Assembly (NCBI GenBank): GCA_002703245.1
Contig: NZTV01000075.1
Location: forward strand, 1 to 64,000
DNA length: 64,000 bases
Source of the DNA: Microbacterium sp.
Lineage (GTDB): Bacteria > Actinomycetota > Actinomycetes > Actinomycetales > Microbacteriaceae
Direction: 5' to 3'
The notes beneath the pieces are model-generated. The model worked only from the letters and a program-made list of their open reading frames with translations, did no database searches and had not been told where the DNA came from. How positions within the stretch are numbered: position 1 is the first letter of the stretch; every line of letters begins with the position of its first letter. The position numbers and the translations under genes are program-made. Shown here one piece after another: positions 54,194 through 63,058 of this stretch.

Positions 54194-55405
54194 GTGCCGC
54201 CGTCCGAGGTCGCCGAGGTCTTCGGCGCGCAGTGGCCCCGCCTGGTGGCGACCCTGCGCGCGGACCTCGGCGATCTCGACCTTGCCGAGGACGCCGCCCA
54301 GCACGCATTCGCCGCGGCGGCCGAGCGATGGCCGCGCGACGGGGCCCCCGATGTGCCGGGCGCCTGGCTGCTCACGGTCGCGCGTCGGTGGGCCATCGAC
54401 CAGGCGCGCCGAGACGTGCGGTGGGCGCAACGGGAGGAGGCCGTGCGGGCGTCGTTGCGCGTGCCGCAGCGCGACCGCGGTGCGATCGCCGACGATCTCC
54501 TGGCGATGATCTTCGGATGCTGCCATCGTGCGCTGGATGAACCCGCACGGGTCGCGCTCACCCTGCGATACGTCGTGGGGCTCCCGACCGCGTCGATCGC
54601 CCGATCCTTCCTCGTGCCCGAGCAGACCATGGCCAAACGCCTCGTCCGGGCGAAAAAGAAGATCGCCGTCAGCCGCGTGCCGTTCGAGGTGCCCGATCGC
54701 GCGCGCCTGGCCGACTCCCTCTACGAAGTGCTGAAGATCGTGTACGTCATCTACACGCAGGGTCATGCGTCGCCGACCGGTGAGCTGGTCCGGGGAGACC
54801 TGTGCGAGGAGGCCCGGTGGCTGGCCGGGGCCCTGTGCGAGATGCTCCCCGAAGAACCGGAGACGTGGGGGCTGGCGGCGCTTCTGGCCTACACCGACGC
54901 GCGCCGTCCCTCGCGGCTCGACGACGCGGGGGAGATCGTGTTGTTGCGCGATCAGGACCGGGCCGGGTGGAACGCCGAGGACATCGCCGACGGCCGGAGG
55001 CTCCTCGGGCGCGGGCTGAGGCTGCGGCGGGTCGGGCCGTACCAAGTGCAGGCGGCCATCGCCGGGGCACACGCGAGCGCCCCGACGTTCGACGAGACCG
55101 ATTGGCGCACCATCCGCAGGCTGTACGCGGTGCTCGGACGCCTCGAGCCGTCGCCGATCGTCGTCTTGAACGAGGCGGTGGCGGCCTCCCTCGCGGACGG
55201 GCCGGAGGTCGGGCTCGCCCTCCTGCAGCCGATCGCGGCCGACCTCGACGAATACCACTACTTCCATCTCGCGCGCGCGGAGATGTGCGCCGCGGCAGGC
55301 GCGCACGATGACGCGCGGGAGGCGTTCGACCGGGCTCTCGAGCTGTGCCGGAGCGACGCCGAACGGCGCGCCATCACCCGCGTCGCCGCTGCGAAGCTCG
55401 CGTGA
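54194..55405 (+). CDS. ECF42-type RNA polymerase sigma factor
   Basis: The 403-residue protein has a sigma-70 region 2 (AEDAAQHAFAAAAERWPRDGAPDVPGAWLLTVARRWAIDQARR) and region 4 (LDEPARVALTLRYVVGLPTASIARSFLVPEQTMAKRLVRAKKKI). A C-terminal extension of about 220 residues has TPR-like helices (YHYFHLARAEMCAAAGAHDDAREAFDRALEL). This long tail and the DGPF neighbour are typical of ECF42, which lacks a classical anti-sigma factor. The start is GTG. Confidence 0.93.
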   Translation: MPPSEVAEVFGAQWPRLVATLRADLGDLDLAEDAAQHAFAAAAERWPRDGAPDVPGAWLLTVARRWAIDQARRDVRWAQREEAVRASLRVPQRDRGAIADDLLAMIFGCCHRALDEPARVALTLRYVVGLPTASIARSFLVPEQTMAKRLVRAKKKIAVSRVPFEVPDRARLADSLYEVLKIVYVIYTQGHASPTGELVRGDLCEEARWLAGALCEMLPEEPETWGLAALLAYTDARRPSRLDDAGEIVLLRDQDRAGWNAEDIADGRRLLGRGLRLRRVGPYQVQAAIAGAHASAPTFDETDWRTIRRLYAVLGRLEPSPIVVLNEAVAASLADGPEVGLALLQPIAADLDEYHYFHLARAEMCAAAGAHDDAREAFDRALELCRSDAERRAITRVAAAKLA

Positions 55406-55424
55406 GCCGCGACGTCGACCGCGG

Positions 55425-56629
55425 TCACATCGGTTCCCGCGAAGCTCGCGTGAGTCGCCATCTTTCGGCCCTGCCTCGCTCCCGGCGAGCGAAGTCGTCC
55501 CGTGCCCGTACGGCGTCGATCACCGGGTCGTCGCGGAGTCCGGCCAGGTGGGCGATCCTCTCGGTGTACCACGCGGTCACGCCGCCCTCGGGTGTCTCGT
55601 CGAAACGCGGGAACGCGGGCGCGGTGGTGTCCCCGCGGCGCCAGCGGGTCGGAAGCTCGGGATCGAGGACGAGGGAACGGGCGAGACCGACGACATCCGC
55701 GGTCCCCGAGTTCACGATGGCCGTGGCCTGCTCGAACGTCTTCACCCCTCCGGTGAGCATGAGCGGTATCGACGTGCGCCGGCGTGCTTGCCGGGCGAAC
55801 CCGACATACGGGGGACCGGACGTGCGTGTCCCGGCATCGGTCGCCGCGCCGGGGAAGTACGTGCCGCCGCTGATGTCGACGAGGTCGACCGCGATGCCCT
55901 CCAACGCGTCGATGAGGGCGAGCGACTGCGCCTCGTCCACGCCCCCGACGAGGCGATCGGTGGCGTTGATCTTGACGGCGACCGGGAACTCCGCGCCGAC
56001 GGCGTCACGCACCGCCACGAGCACGTCGAGGAGCAGCCGTCGCCGGGCCGGGCCGGGTCGCCGCCGTACCGGTCGGTGCGATGGTTGAACAGCGGGGAGA
56101 GGAACTGGCTGAGCAGGAAACCGTGCGCGGCGTGCACCTCGACGCCGCCGAAGCCCGCGAGTTGCGCGCGGCGCGCGGAGGCCGCGTAGAGCTCGGGAAC
56201 GCGGGCCACGTCGCCGACGGGCATCTCCTCGGCGCGGAGCCCGGGAGCATCGAGCGCGCTCGGTCCGACCGGCCGTCCCGACGTCGGATTCGTCAACGCC
56301 CCGGCGTGTCCGAGCTGTGCCCACAAGCTGGAGCCGTTCTCGCCGCCCGCGGCGGTCAGGGCAGAGAAGGCGGCGGTGTCGGTCCGGGCGTCGAGCACGA
56401 CATTGCCCGCGCTCTCGGGGTGTCGGTCCGTGATCTGCACCTCACCGACCAGCGATACCGCCGCGCCGCCGTGCGCCCACCGTCGATACAGGCGGGTGTG
56501 CGCCGCCGTGGGGGTGCCGTCGCCGTCGCCCAGGGAATCAGACATCGCGGCCTTCGCGATGCGGTGGGGGAGCTGCGTGCCGCACGGCAACCGCACGGCG
56601 GAGAACAGCGAGTCCGTCGACGTGGTCAT
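55425..56629 (-). pseudogene. NADH:flavin oxidoreductase (Old Yellow Enzyme family), frameshifted
   Basis: The first part reads intact from the ATG at 56629 (FSAVRLPCGTQLPHRIAKAAM ... LWAQLGHAGAL ... GVEVHAAHGFLLSQFLSPLFNHRTDRYGG). The reading frame then shifts, and the second half continues as RRRLLLDVLVAVRDAVGAEFPVAVKINATD ... VGLARSLVLDPELPTRW to 55425. The shift lies at three tandem CCGGG units (56043-56057); two units would restore one continuous frame. FMN-binding and His/His substrate residues are all present, so the damage is recent, phase-variable or a sequencing error. Confidence 0.88.
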
Positions 56630-56663
56630 CCCCGTCGAGCGTACGGGGTTTGTTTCGGCACGC

Positions 56664-56679
56664 TACACTGTGGCGCGTG
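56664..56679 (+). promoter_or_regulatory. -10 element and leaderless start of the VIT-family gene
   Basis: TACACT (56664-56669) lies 8 bp before the GTG at 56677, with no ribosome site between them. This is the spacing expected when transcription starts at the initiation codon. Confidence 0.5.
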
Positions 56680-57408
56680 AACGCGACTGTTGACCCCCTC
56701 GCCTCCTCTCACCCCGACGAACCCCACCGGGCCGGGCTCGCTCAGCGGCTGAACTGGCTTCGGGCGGGCGTCTTGGGGGCGAACGACGGCATCGTGTCGA
56801 CGGCGGCGGTCGTCGTCGGTGTCGCGGGCGCGACGAGCGAGAGCCTTCCGGTGCTCCTGGCGGGAACGGCCGCCCTCGTGGGTGGTGCGATCTCGATGGC
56901 CCTCGGAGAGTACGTCTCGGTCGCCTCGCAACGCGACACCGAGCATGCACTGATCGAGAAGGAGAAGCGCGAACTCGCCGACGACCCGGAGGCCGAGCTC
57001 GAGGAGCTGACCGGCCTGTACCAGGCGCAGGGGCTCAGCCGCGAGACCGCGGAGAAGGTGGCGACGGAATTGACGGCGAAGGATGCGCTCGGCGCGCATC
57101 TGGCGGCCGAGCTGAACATCGACCGGGACGACCTGGTCAGTCCCTGGTACGCGGCCATCGCCTCGGCCATCGCGTTCACGATCGGCGCGCTGCTGCCGCT
57201 GGCGACGATGCTGCTCGCGCCGCATCCGGAGCGGATCGCGTTCACGTTCGTCGCGGTGCTGATCGCGCTCGGGGTGACCGGCTACGTCGCGGCCTGGATC
57301 GGGGCGGCCAACCGGGGGAAGGCGGTCCTTCGCACCCTGATCGGCGGGACCCTCGCGCTGGTCGCGACGTTCCTGGTCGGATCCTTGTTCGGCACCACGG
57401 TCGGCTGA
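56677..57408 (+). CDS. VIT family (CCC1-like) iron/manganese transporter
   Basis: The 243-residue membrane protein has the family start LNWLRAGVLGANDGIVSTAAVVVGVAGAT, then GTAALVGGAISMALGEYVSVASQRD, a cytoplasmic helical metal-binding region (residues about 90-145, Glu-rich) and three C-terminal helices. It exports or stores Fe(II)/Mn(II). The GTG at 56677 gives VNATVDPLASS. It is divergent from the Old Yellow Enzyme gene. Confidence 0.92.
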   Translation: MNATVDPLASSHPDEPHRAGLAQRLNWLRAGVLGANDGIVSTAAVVVGVAGATSESLPVLLAGTAALVGGAISMALGEYVSVASQRDTEHALIEKEKRELADDPEAELEELTGLYQAQGLSRETAEKVATELTAKDALGAHLAAELNIDRDDLVSPWYAAIASAIAFTIGALLPLATMLLAPHPERIAFTFVAVLIALGVTGYVAAWIGAANRGKAVLRTLIGGTLALVATFLVGSLFGTTVG

Positions 57409-57542
57409 GTCCCACCCCCGGTCCACGGGTGATCGGCGGATGACCTGACGGGTGAGTTCGACGCCCCGCGGCGGTGTGCCGGCGAGGGCCGCTGGCACCG
57501 TGGGACACATGTCGCTCCGGCCCCTATCCCTCACGACAGGTC

Positions 57543-59594
57543 ATGCGGCGCCACCGTGATCGGCTGAGCTGGCTCGCGCAACTGGCACGGTTGTCGCCCA
57601 CCGCCGTGCCCTGGGATCGTGCGGCGATGGCCGCGGTCGGGATCGCGACGCCCGTCGCCGTGGCGATCGCCGTCGCGCCCGGCGAGGTCTCGGTCATCAC
57701 GGCGGGAGCGGTCGGATCGATGGGTGCGATGGTCCCTTCGCTGTTCGACGTCGGCGTGACACGGCGACAGAGGATACGGGCGATGGTGACCGTATCCGTC
57801 GCGGCCACCGTGGGATTCACGATGGGCACGGTGGTCCACGGGCACGCGATCGCGACGCTCGTGTGCGTCATCGCGGCGACGGTACTCTCCGGATTCGCGT
57901 CGACGGTGAGCACCATCGCCTCCAGCGCCGCCCTCTACCTCTTGGTGTACGCGATCACCGCCGCCAACAGCGACTTCGTCTCCGGGATGCCGTGGGCTGC
58001 CCCGGCGCTGTTCCTGCTCGGCGGGCTCTGGCGGATCGGCCTGACCGCGCTGGAATCGACATGGCGGGGGCGGGGTTTCGCCCGCGAGCGCAGGGCGGTG
58101 GCCGATGTGTATCGTGCGCTGGCCCGCGTGCTCGGAGACGGTTCGTCCCGTCGACCCCTGCAGCCGGTGACGGGAGCCATCGACCGGGCGTACGACGCCC
58201 TCGAGGCCGGCCGGAGGCGGAGATCCCCGCGCGACCCCCGGTGGGGTGCGCTGGAGTCGACGATGCAGGATGTCCCTCTGCTGGTCGACGCGGTCCTCGG
58301 TGCGGGGTTCCGGCGCCGGCGCGAACGCGCGGAGGCCGCGCTCTTGTTGACGACGGCCGCCGATCGACTCGTCGCGCCCCGAGCGGCGCGCCCGGATCTT
58401 CCCCACCTGCCCGGTGACCGGATACCCACCGATCTGGCGGAGCAGCTGACGGCCGTGGAGCGGCACCGCGATCGGCTGGATCTGCTCGATCGAGGCGAGA
58501 CGGTGACGCCGGACCGGCACCGGGAGGAGCGCGTGGCGGCGCGACCGCTGATCCCCGCGCCGCGGATCGGCGACCTGCGTCGCCACACGCTGGCGACGAC
58601 GTGGGTGGGCAACGACGTGGACCGATGGATTCTGCGCCTGACGTTGTGTATGACCATCGCTCAGACGCTGTCGCTCGTGCTGGACCTGGAACAGCCCTAC
58701 CTGGTGATGCTCGCCGTCGCGCAGGTCATGAAGCCCGACCTCGGATCGGTTTTCGCCCGTGCGGTGCAGCGGGTGCTGGGAACCATCGCCGGGGTGGCGG
58801 CCGGTGCCGTGCTGGTCATGACGCTTCCGGCCTCGTGGGGGGTCGTCGCGGTGGCCGTCATCGCCGCGTTGATCCCCGTGGTCAAGCCGCGCAACTTCGC
58901 CCTCTACAGCGCCGTCAGTCTGGCGCTGTCGGTGATGCTGATCGAAGTGCGCACTCCCGTCGACGCCTCGACGCTCGAGTCCCGCGTCATGGATGTGCTG
59001 CTGGGGAGCGCGATCGTCCTCGTGATCGGCTACCTGCCGTGGCCCTCGACATGGCGGCTCGAAGACCGCGTCGCGGCGCTCGTGGCTCAGGCGGTCCGAA
59101 GCGTCGGTGCCTTCGCGGCCGCGGATCTGCGCTCGGGGCTGACCGCCGTGCAGCGGCTCGCCGCGCTGCGGGTGGTGGATCGATCCCTGACGGACATCCG
59201 GTCGCTGGTCGCCCGTCGGCTGGCGGTTCCCGGCGCGGCGAGCGCGGCACGTCGATGGCTCCCCGTCCTCGACGCCGTCGACGCGGTGCGGGACGAGGTC
59301 TTGCGGACCCACGCGCGCAGCGGGGGATACGGGTCGGCGCGCGCTGCGGCGCACGCGCAGCGCGCGGGAAGGGCGTTGGCCTCCGTGGCGACCGCGATCG
59401 AGGAACATCACCCGCCGGCCGCTGTCACCCCGCGCGGCGGATGGGGCTCCCGCCTCACCGCGGCGATCGGTCTCGTCGCCGCGAACGCGGCCCACGCGAT
59501 GGCGCCGGGTGAGGGGGAGCCGCCCGCTCAGGCGACCAGGCGGGCGCGCAGCGCCTCGACCTCCGGCTCGGTCAGACCGCCTGACATGAGGTAA
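57543..59594 (+). CDS. FUSC family (aromatic acid exporter-like) membrane protein
   Basis: The 683-residue protein has two bundles of membrane helices (residues about 30-170 and 390-500), separated by a roughly 220-residue cytoplasmic region. A second soluble domain lies at the C-terminus. FUSC_2-type features include the repeated hydrophobic half (QPYLVMLAVAQVMKPDLGSVFARAVQRVLGTIAGVAAGAV). Relatives export fusaric or other aromatic acids. The ATG at 57543 has ACAGG upstream. Its last 67 bp overlap the convergent phosphatase gene. Confidence 0.88.
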   Translation: MRRHRDRLSWLAQLARLSPTAVPWDRAAMAAVGIATPVAVAIAVAPGEVSVITAGAVGSMGAMVPSLFDVGVTRRQRIRAMVTVSVAATVGFTMGTVVHGHAIATLVCVIAATVLSGFASTVSTIASSAALYLLVYAITAANSDFVSGMPWAAPALFLLGGLWRIGLTALESTWRGRGFARERRAVADVYRALARVLGDGSSRRPLQPVTGAIDRAYDALEAGRRRRSPRDPRWGALESTMQDVPLLVDAVLGAGFRRRRERAEAALLLTTAADRLVAPRAARPDLPHLPGDRIPTDLAEQLTAVERHRDRLDLLDRGETVTPDRHREERVAARPLIPAPRIGDLRRHTLATTWVGNDVDRWILRLTLCMTIAQTLSLVLDLEQPYLVMLAVAQVMKPDLGSVFARAVQRVLGTIAGVAAGAVLVMTLPASWGVVAVAVIAALIPVVKPRNFALYSAVSLALSVMLIEVRTPVDASTLESRVMDVLLGSAIVLVIGYLPWPSTWRLEDRVAALVAQAVRSVGAFAAADLRSGLTAVQRLAALRVVDRSLTDIRSLVARRLAVPGAASAARRWLPVLDAVDAVRDEVLRTHARSGGYGSARAAAHAQRAGRALASVATAIEEHHPPAAVTPRGGWGSRLTAAIGLVAANAAHAMAPGEGEPPAQATRRARSASTSGSVRPPDMR

Positions 59595-60301
59595 GCGGTG
59601 GCCCCACCGTGTTCGTCGACCCAGTCCATTGCCTGCTCGATGGCCGCCGGAGGGGTCCCGCAGAGCATGGTCCGCAGCGACGGCGTGATCGGGATGCCGA
59701 ACGCCTCGACTTCACGGATCATCGCCTCGGCCCAGGGCCCGGCGAGGTTCTCCTGCGACTGCGCGTAGTCGGCGATCGTGGCGTCGCGCTGCACCCCGGC
59801 GGTCTCGAGGATCAGTGCCGTCGCGACGCCGGTGCGGTCCTTGCCGGCCGTGCAGTGCACGAGCACCCCGGTCGGGGAGTCGTCGTGGGAGGCGGCCACG
59901 CGGCGGGCGGCCTGCGCGAAGACGGCCGCCCCGCCGTCGAGCATCGAGATGTAGAGCTGGTCCAGCGTGGGGAGCTCCTGTAGTGCGGTGGCGGCGTCGG
60001 CGGCCGAGCCCGAGGCGATGGTCTTCATCATGTCGGCCATGGCGCCCTGCAGTAGCGGCAGGTTCAGGACGGTGAAGGGGCGCTCGGGGGGAAGCCTGTC
60101 TGGGGCGGCTTGCTGTTCGGCGGGTGTGCGGAAGTCCGCGATCACTCCGACCGGGGTCTCCGCGAGGGCGGAGAGCCCTGCCGTGTCGAGGCTCGACAAC
60201 GACTCGGAGCGGGCGAGGACGCCTGGTCGCGTCGTGCGCCCGTCGGTGGTCGGCAGCCCGCCGAGGTCGCGATAGTTGTACAGGCCGGGGATCGTGGTCA
60301 T
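59528..60301 (-). CDS. Tyrosine-protein phosphatase (PtpB-like)
   Basis: The 257-residue phosphatase has the P-loop HCTAGKDRTG (Cys150, Arg156). Its N-terminal NYRDLGGLPTTDGRTTRPGVLARSE and DFRTPAEQ are typical of the Mycobacterium PtpB family, in which lipid phosphatase activity is also seen. The start overlaps the stop of the AI-2E transporter gene (ATGA), implying coupled translation. The 3' end overlaps the convergent FUSC gene by 67 bp. Confidence 0.92.
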   Translation of the reverse strand: MTTIPGLYNYRDLGGLPTTDGRTTRPGVLARSESLSSLDTAGLSALAETPVGVIADFRTPAEQQAAPDRLPPERPFTVLNLPLLQGAMADMMKTIASGSAADAATALQELPTLDQLYISMLDGGAAVFAQAARRVAASHDDSPTGVLVHCTAGKDRTGVATALILETAGVQRDATIADYAQSQENLAGPWAEAMIREVEAFGIPITPSLRTMLCGTPPAAIEQAMDWVDEHGGATAYLMSGGLTEPEVEALRARLVA

Positions 60302-61443
60302 GCGTTCTCCTTCTGCGCGGTGTCGAATTGTGCGGTGTCGCGGGGGTGGGGTTCGAGAGGTGAGGTCTTGGCGTCCTGTCGCGGGATCACCAGCTGGGTG
60401 ACCAGCAGGAGCAGTGATGCGGTGACCGGAATGGCGATGAGCGCCCCGAGCAGTCCCAGGAGCGTCCCGCCGACGAGGGCGCCGATGACGACCAGCGAAC
60501 CCGGGACCGAGATCGCCCGACTCATGACGCGCGGCGTGAGCACGTAGGCCTCGACCTGCATGTAGATGAGGTACAGCACGCCGAAGACCAGGGCCGGCAC
60601 CCAGCCGGTGAACAGGGCCAGTGAGGTGGCGACGACCCAGTACAGCACCGACCCGACGAGGGGGATGAGGGTGATGCAGAACGCCGCCACGCCCAGCAGC
60701 GCCGCGAAGGGGAGCCCCGTGGCCACGTGCAGCGTGAACGCGACGACGGAGTTGATCCCGGCGAGGACCACCATCCCGACGAGGTAGCTGCCGACCGAAT
60801 CGGTCACCTGACCGGTGATCCGGGTCACCTGGTCTCGCGATCGTGCGGGGAACACCCTCGCGAAGGCGGCCTTGATCCGGTCGAGGGACGCCAAAAAGTA
60901 CAGGCTGAGGACCAGGACGATCACCAGCCCCGACAGCGTGGTGGCCACGCCCACGCCGACATCGAGTGCACCGCGTCCCAACGAGGCCAGGTTCGCCGGA
61001 TCGGTCAGGAAGCTCTGCGCGTCGCTGAGCCACGTCCCCCACTCGGATCCGAAGGTCGAGGACAACCATGCGTAGAAATCGGTCTCGGTGAAGGCATGCA
61101 GGGTCTTGGGGGCATCGGCGACGACCTGCGCCACCTGCCGGACGACCGTGGGCACGATGAGCAGGAGGACCCCGACGGCGACGGCTGCGAAACCCGAGTA
61201 GACGACCACGATCGACCACGCGCGACTGATCCCCCGACGCTGGAGGAACCGTACGACCGGGTCGAGACCGAGTGCAGCGAAGAGCGCGAAACCGACGTAG
61301 ATGAGCACGGTGCTCAGCTGGGAGACGGCCACCCCCAGACCGATCGCGACCAGTCCGCCGATCGTGGCCGACAGCCCCGTGCGAAACGGGCCCCACAGCC
61401 GGATCGGCGTCGACTCTTCGGGGAGTGCGGGGGCATCGACCAT
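60298..61443 (-). CDS. AI-2E family transporter
   Basis: The 381-residue membrane protein has seven or eight segments and the family layout: LSTVLIYVGFALFAALGLDPVVRFLQRRGISRAWSIVVVY near the start, an amphipathic middle, and PFAALLGVAAFCITLIPLVGSVLYWV with GALIAIPVTASLLLL at the end. Members export autoinducer-2 or act as ion antiporters; the substrate is not predictable here. It is first in a two-gene unit with the phosphatase. Confidence 0.92.
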   Translation of the reverse strand: MVDAPALPEESTPIRLWGPFRTGLSATIGGLVAIGLGVAVSQLSTVLIYVGFALFAALGLDPVVRFLQRRGISRAWSIVVVYSGFAAVAVGVLLLIVPTVVRQVAQVVADAPKTLHAFTETDFYAWLSSTFGSEWGTWLSDAQSFLTDPANLASLGRGALDVGVGVATTLSGLVIVLVLSLYFLASLDRIKAAFARVFPARSRDQVTRITGQVTDSVGSYLVGMVVLAGINSVVAFTLHVATGLPFAALLGVAAFCITLIPLVGSVLYWVVATSLALFTGWVPALVFGVLYLIYMQVEAYVLTPRVMSRAISVPGSLVVIGALVGGTLLGLLGALIAIPVTASLLLLVTQLVIPRQDAKTSPLEPHPRDTAQFDTAQKENA

Positions 61444-61526
61444 CGACCCAACCTATGGCGAGGAGGCGGCCGACTATATGCCCGTTGCGGAATCTGGCAC
61501 GACCGCCGCGCGATCTGAGAGGGCTC

Positions 61527-62846
61527 CTACTCGGCGCCGGCCCCCGTGGTCGCTCTCTCCTTCTTCAGCCCCGTCGCGATGGCGCCGACGTCGCGGCTGA
61601 CCGCTCCCCCGATCATCATCCCGACCGCGATGGCGATGAGTGAGCCGAAGGTCTGCAGGATGGTCGCCGTGGCGCCGGCGGCGCCCGAGGCTGCCTCGCT
61701 CACGCCGATGAAGCCCATCGCCCCGGGCACGAGCAACCAATAGCTGCACGTGAGCATGATCGCGGTCGACGGTGCTCCGCGCAGTCGACCGGCCAGGTAG
61801 ATCATCGGGACCGCGATCACCGCCCCGACCAGTCCCGACAGTTGTGCGCCGAGCAGCAGGTTGCCCAGCAACTGCGCGGAGTAGGCGATCACGAGGGCGT
61901 AGAGGATCCACAGCAGGGAACCGCGGGGCGCGGACGAGTAAAGGTAGTAGCCGAGACTCACCAGGGCGATACCGGCCCACGGCGCCCATGCGCCCAGCTG
62001 GTCCCCCGCGGACGCGGACGCATGGGGTTCTCCGGCCACGGACATGCCCGCGAACAAACCGAAGGCGAGAAGACCCAGCCGCGCGATGCCGTAGACCAGG
62101 CGGCTGGCGCCGGCCATGATCTGCCCCGAGGTCAGCTCGACCGCGGCGATCGTGAGGGTCAGCCCCGGGAGGAAGGTCACCAGCGACGGGGCGACCAGGC
62201 GGAGCACGTCGTCGTGGACCAGCGGCCGGACCAGGACGGAGATCAGCAGTGCGGCGAGGAACGCCGTCAGGACCGGGAGGAGGAGGGCCAGTGTCGAGGC
62301 CCGCGTCCCGAACATCACGATCAGCCCGACGACGACGCCGAGCACCAGGTACACCGGTAGCGCGGTCAGGGTCGGGTTCAGCACGAGCCCGAAACCGATC
62401 GTCAGCAGGACGTGCCCGATGAGGGTGAGCACGGCACCGAACCGCGGTCGGCCGGCGATGATCCGATCGACGGCCTGGACCACATCGTCGGGCGGGGTCG
62501 CCTCGTCCATCGCGATCCGGACGATGTGCTCGACCTCGCCGGCCTGATCCAACCGGAGCGCACCCTGGTCGGCCGCGAAGACCGCGGTGCGCCCTCTCTG
62601 CGACGAGTCGTCCTCGATGAGGATGAGGGTGGGGAGCACGAAGATCCGGAGGTCGGTCCGCCCATACCGTCGCGCGAGTTTACGAAGCGTCACCTCGACC
62701 TCGTTGACCGCCCGCGATGACGCCAGCAGAGCAGGCCCGACCCTGCCGAGCATGCCCGCCACACCCAGCGACTGATCGGGTGTGTCTGCGCCAGGGTCGC
62801 CCGCTCCCGCGAGCGCACCTCGTATGCGATTCCACACATCCGTCAT
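61527..62846 (-). CDS. Threonine/serine exporter family protein (ThrE)
   Basis: The 439-residue protein has an N-terminal ThrE domain (residues about 40-140; FVLPTLILIEDDSSQRGRTAVFAADQGALRLDQAGEV) and about ten membrane helices from residue 150 to the end, combining the two ThrE halves in one chain as in Corynebacterium. It probably exports threonine or serine. The ATG at 62846 has AAAGG upstream. 62847-63058 holds the divergent control region and no gene that I can support. Confidence 0.9.
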   Translation of the reverse strand: MTDVWNRIRGALAGAGDPGADTPDQSLGVAGMLGRVGPALLASSRAVNEVEVTLRKLARRYGRTDLRIFVLPTLILIEDDSSQRGRTAVFAADQGALRLDQAGEVEHIVRIAMDEATPPDDVVQAVDRIIAGRPRFGAVLTLIGHVLLTIGFGLVLNPTLTALPVYLVLGVVVGLIVMFGTRASTLALLLPVLTAFLAALLISVLVRPLVHDDVLRLVAPSLVTFLPGLTLTIAAVELTSGQIMAGASRLVYGIARLGLLAFGLFAGMSVAGEPHASASAGDQLGAWAPWAGIALVSLGYYLYSSAPRGSLLWILYALVIAYSAQLLGNLLLGAQLSGLVGAVIAVPMIYLAGRLRGAPSTAIMLTCSYWLLVPGAMGFIGVSEAASGAAGATATILQTFGSLIAIAVGMMIGGAVSRDVGAIATGLKKERATTGAGAE

Positions 62847-63058
62847 GAGTCGACCTTTCCGTTCCGGTCGGCCGTGTCTCGGTTCCATATTCCGCACGCG
62901 CGGTGTCAAATCCCGCAGAAGGTGCGGGTTCGACGGACTCTCCCGGTGGGCCGACGCACCCATGAGTACCATCCGGAAGAGGGACCGGGAAACCCGACCT
63001 GTCAGCCTCCGAGCGTGCTGTGGGGTGTGCGCGCGGATCGGAAAGGAGTCGGCAGAAT

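Noticed and set aside
57531-59495. 654-codon minus-strand frame opposite FUSC
   Set aside because: It is Arg/Gly/His-rich shadow sequence; FUSC on the plus strand has clear membrane helices and family features.
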